In this document: in pieces, positions 62,940-64,000 of the stretch
How positions within the stretch are numbered: the first letter of the stretch is position 1
How the letters are laid out: each line of letters begins with the position of its first letter
Program-made: the position numbers and the translations under genes
Origin: Martelella lutilitoris
Lineage (GTDB): Bacteria; Pseudomonadota; Alphaproteobacteria; Rhizobiales; Rhizobiaceae
NCBI RefSeq assembly: GCF_005924265.1
Contig: NZ_VCLB01000008.1
Location: forward strand, 62,001 to 126,000
Direction of reading: 5' to 3'
Length of the DNA: 64,000 nt
The notes under the pieces: model-generated
Databases searched by the model: none
What the model was told of the DNA's origin: nothing
What the model saw: the letters and a program-made list of their open reading frames with translations, nothing else

Positions 62940-64000
62940 TCAGATGCGCTTGCCGGTGGTCGAATCGAAACAATGCTCCTTGCCCGCCTGCGGCTTGACA
63001 TAGAGCGTTGAACCGGATTCCGCCTCCAGACGCCAGCGGAAAAGCGCGACAACGGCCTGACCGGCTATTTTTCCGTAAACGTAAGTATCAGCCCCCGTCT
63101 GCTCGATCAGATCGACAACCAGCGGCAGGCCATCGCCATAGTCGGCGAGCTCCACATTTTCCGGGCGGATGCCGACCTTAATCGTCTCGCCGACCCCAGC
63201 CCCGATGCCCTCCGGCAGCGGCATCGACACCGCGTCGTCAAGCACGGCCATCGGCCGGCCATCGGAGGACGCTACGGTCGCATCCAGAAGGTTCATCGAA
63301 GGCGAACCGATGAAGCTGGCGACGAACAGGGTTTCCGGCCGGTCGTAAAGTTCGAGCGGCGTGCCGATCTGCTCGATATGGCCGCCATTCATCACCACGA
63401 TCCGGTCGGCGAGCGTCATCGCCTCGATCTGGTCATGGGTCACATAGATCGAGGTGCGGCCGACCTTCTTGTGCAGCGCCTTGATCTCGGTGCGCATCTG
63501 CACGCGCAACTGGGCATCGAGATTTGAAAGCGGTTCGTCGAACAGGAAGAGCGAGGGTTCGCGCACCACCGCGCGGCCCATGGCGACGCGCTGGCGCTGA
63601 CCGCCGGAAAGCTGACGCGGATAGCGCTCCAGATAGGGTTGAAGGTTGAGGATCTCTGCCGCGCGCTCGATCTTGGCGGCGATCTCATCCGGCTTCTCCC
63701 CGCGCAGTTTTGGACCGTAGGCGATGTTGTCGCGCACCGTCATGTGCGGGAAAAGCGCGTAGGACTGGAACACCATCGCGATGTTGCGCCGCTGCGGCGG
63801 CACGGCATTGGAACGGTGCCCGCCGATCAAGAGATCGCCATAGGAGATGTCCTCCAGCCCTGCGATCATGCGCAGAAGCGTCGACTTGCCGCAGCCGGAC
63901 GGGCCGACAAGCACGACGAATTCGCCATCGGGAATGCGCAGGTCGATGTCGAACAGAACCTGGTTGTCGCCATACTGCTTGTTGATCTGGTTGAGGACGA
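62940..64000 (-). CDS. UgpC/MalK-type ABC transporter ATP-binding protein (N-terminus beyond window)
   Basis: ATPase of a sugar or polyol importer, about 353 residues visible; only the first few are missing beyond the right edge. Walker A is GPSGCGKST (near the N-terminus), the Q-loop is in VFQSYALFPH, the signature is LSGGQRQRVAMGRAVVREP, Walker B is LFLFDEPLSNLD and the H-loop is in IYVTHDQIEAMT. The C-terminal TOBE-like regulatory domain (about 240-350) includes KVGIRPENVELAD. It ends 46 bases before the D-threonine-aldolase-like gene, which it probably precedes in one operon. Its permease partners lie outside the window. Confidence 0.93.
   Translation of the reverse strand, partial: VLNQINKQYGDNQVLFDIDLRIPDGEFVVLVGPSGCGKSTLLRMIAGLEDISYGDLLIGGHRSNAVPPQRRNIAMVFQSYALFPHMTVRDNIAYGPKLRGEKPDEIAAKIERAAEILNLQPYLERYPRQLSGGQRQRVAMGRAVVREPSLFLFDEPLSNLDAQLRVQMRTEIKALHKKVGRTSIYVTHDQIEAMTLADRIVVMNGGHIEQIGTPLELYDRPETLFVASFIGSPSMNLLDATVASSDGRPMAVLDDAVSMPLPEGIGAGVGETIKVGIRPENVELADYGDGLPLVVDLIEQTGADTYVYGKIAGQAVVALFRWRLEAESGSTLYVKPQAGKEHCFDSTTGKRI

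Overview
The window reads as a chromosomal segment of a high-GC alphaproteobacterium of the Hyphomicrobiales (Rhizobiales), near Rhizobiaceae or Aurantimonadaceae. The evidence is a suf operon in the order sufS2-B-C-D-S-T-A behind Irr- and RirA-type sites, a possible CtrA site, two families of Rhizobiales-like intergenic palindromes, and an ArsR-methyltransferase regulator next to metF. This placement rests on gene order and recognised families; the species is not determined. No tRNA, rRNA, CRISPR array, phage or insertion sequence was seen.

Layout. 1-4.4 kb: an L,D-transpeptidase cut by the left edge, fumC, and an Lrp regulator coupled to a LysE-type exporter. 4.4-11.8 kb: the complete suf operon for Fe-S cluster assembly. 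12-24 kb: housekeeping and stress genes (alpha/beta hydrolase, GNAT, tyrS, ndk, GST, PfpI, DinB), an arsR/permease/thioredoxin-like unit, an ABC-F protein and a TPR-glycosyltransferase-like protein. 23.4-25.4 kb: metF with its ArsR-methyltransferase regulator behind a perfect 22-bp palindrome. 25.5-29.1 kb: pflBA, for anaerobic pyruvate cleavage, with an FNR/FixK-type promoter about 400 bases upstream of pflB. 29.6-42.6 kb: a TIGR03032 protein, a sugar-isomerase-like protein, the wreck of a LolD-type ABC transporter, a stand-alone E. coli-type murB, a 1508-residue GAF/PAS/GGDEF/EAL protein, an oxidoreductase and small envelope proteins.

42.6-57.5 kb is the most unusual part. Six genes in two divergent units encode a caspase-family peptidase, a MscS-type channel, a 1618-residue CHAT protein, a small peptidoglycan-binding protein, an alpha/beta hydrolase and a second CHAT protein. 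All start with signal-peptide-like sequences. Three of the four same-strand junctions are 4-base stop/start overlaps. All three caspase-fold domains keep a His/Cys pair. It looks like an envelope-located proteolytic module of unknown purpose.

57.5-64 kb: a metal P-type ATPase gene broken by one in-frame TAG, then a same-strand block of LacI regulator, MFS exporter, D-threonine-aldolase-like PLP enzyme and a UgpC/MalK-type ABC ATPase cut by the right edge, which looks like a catabolic locus.
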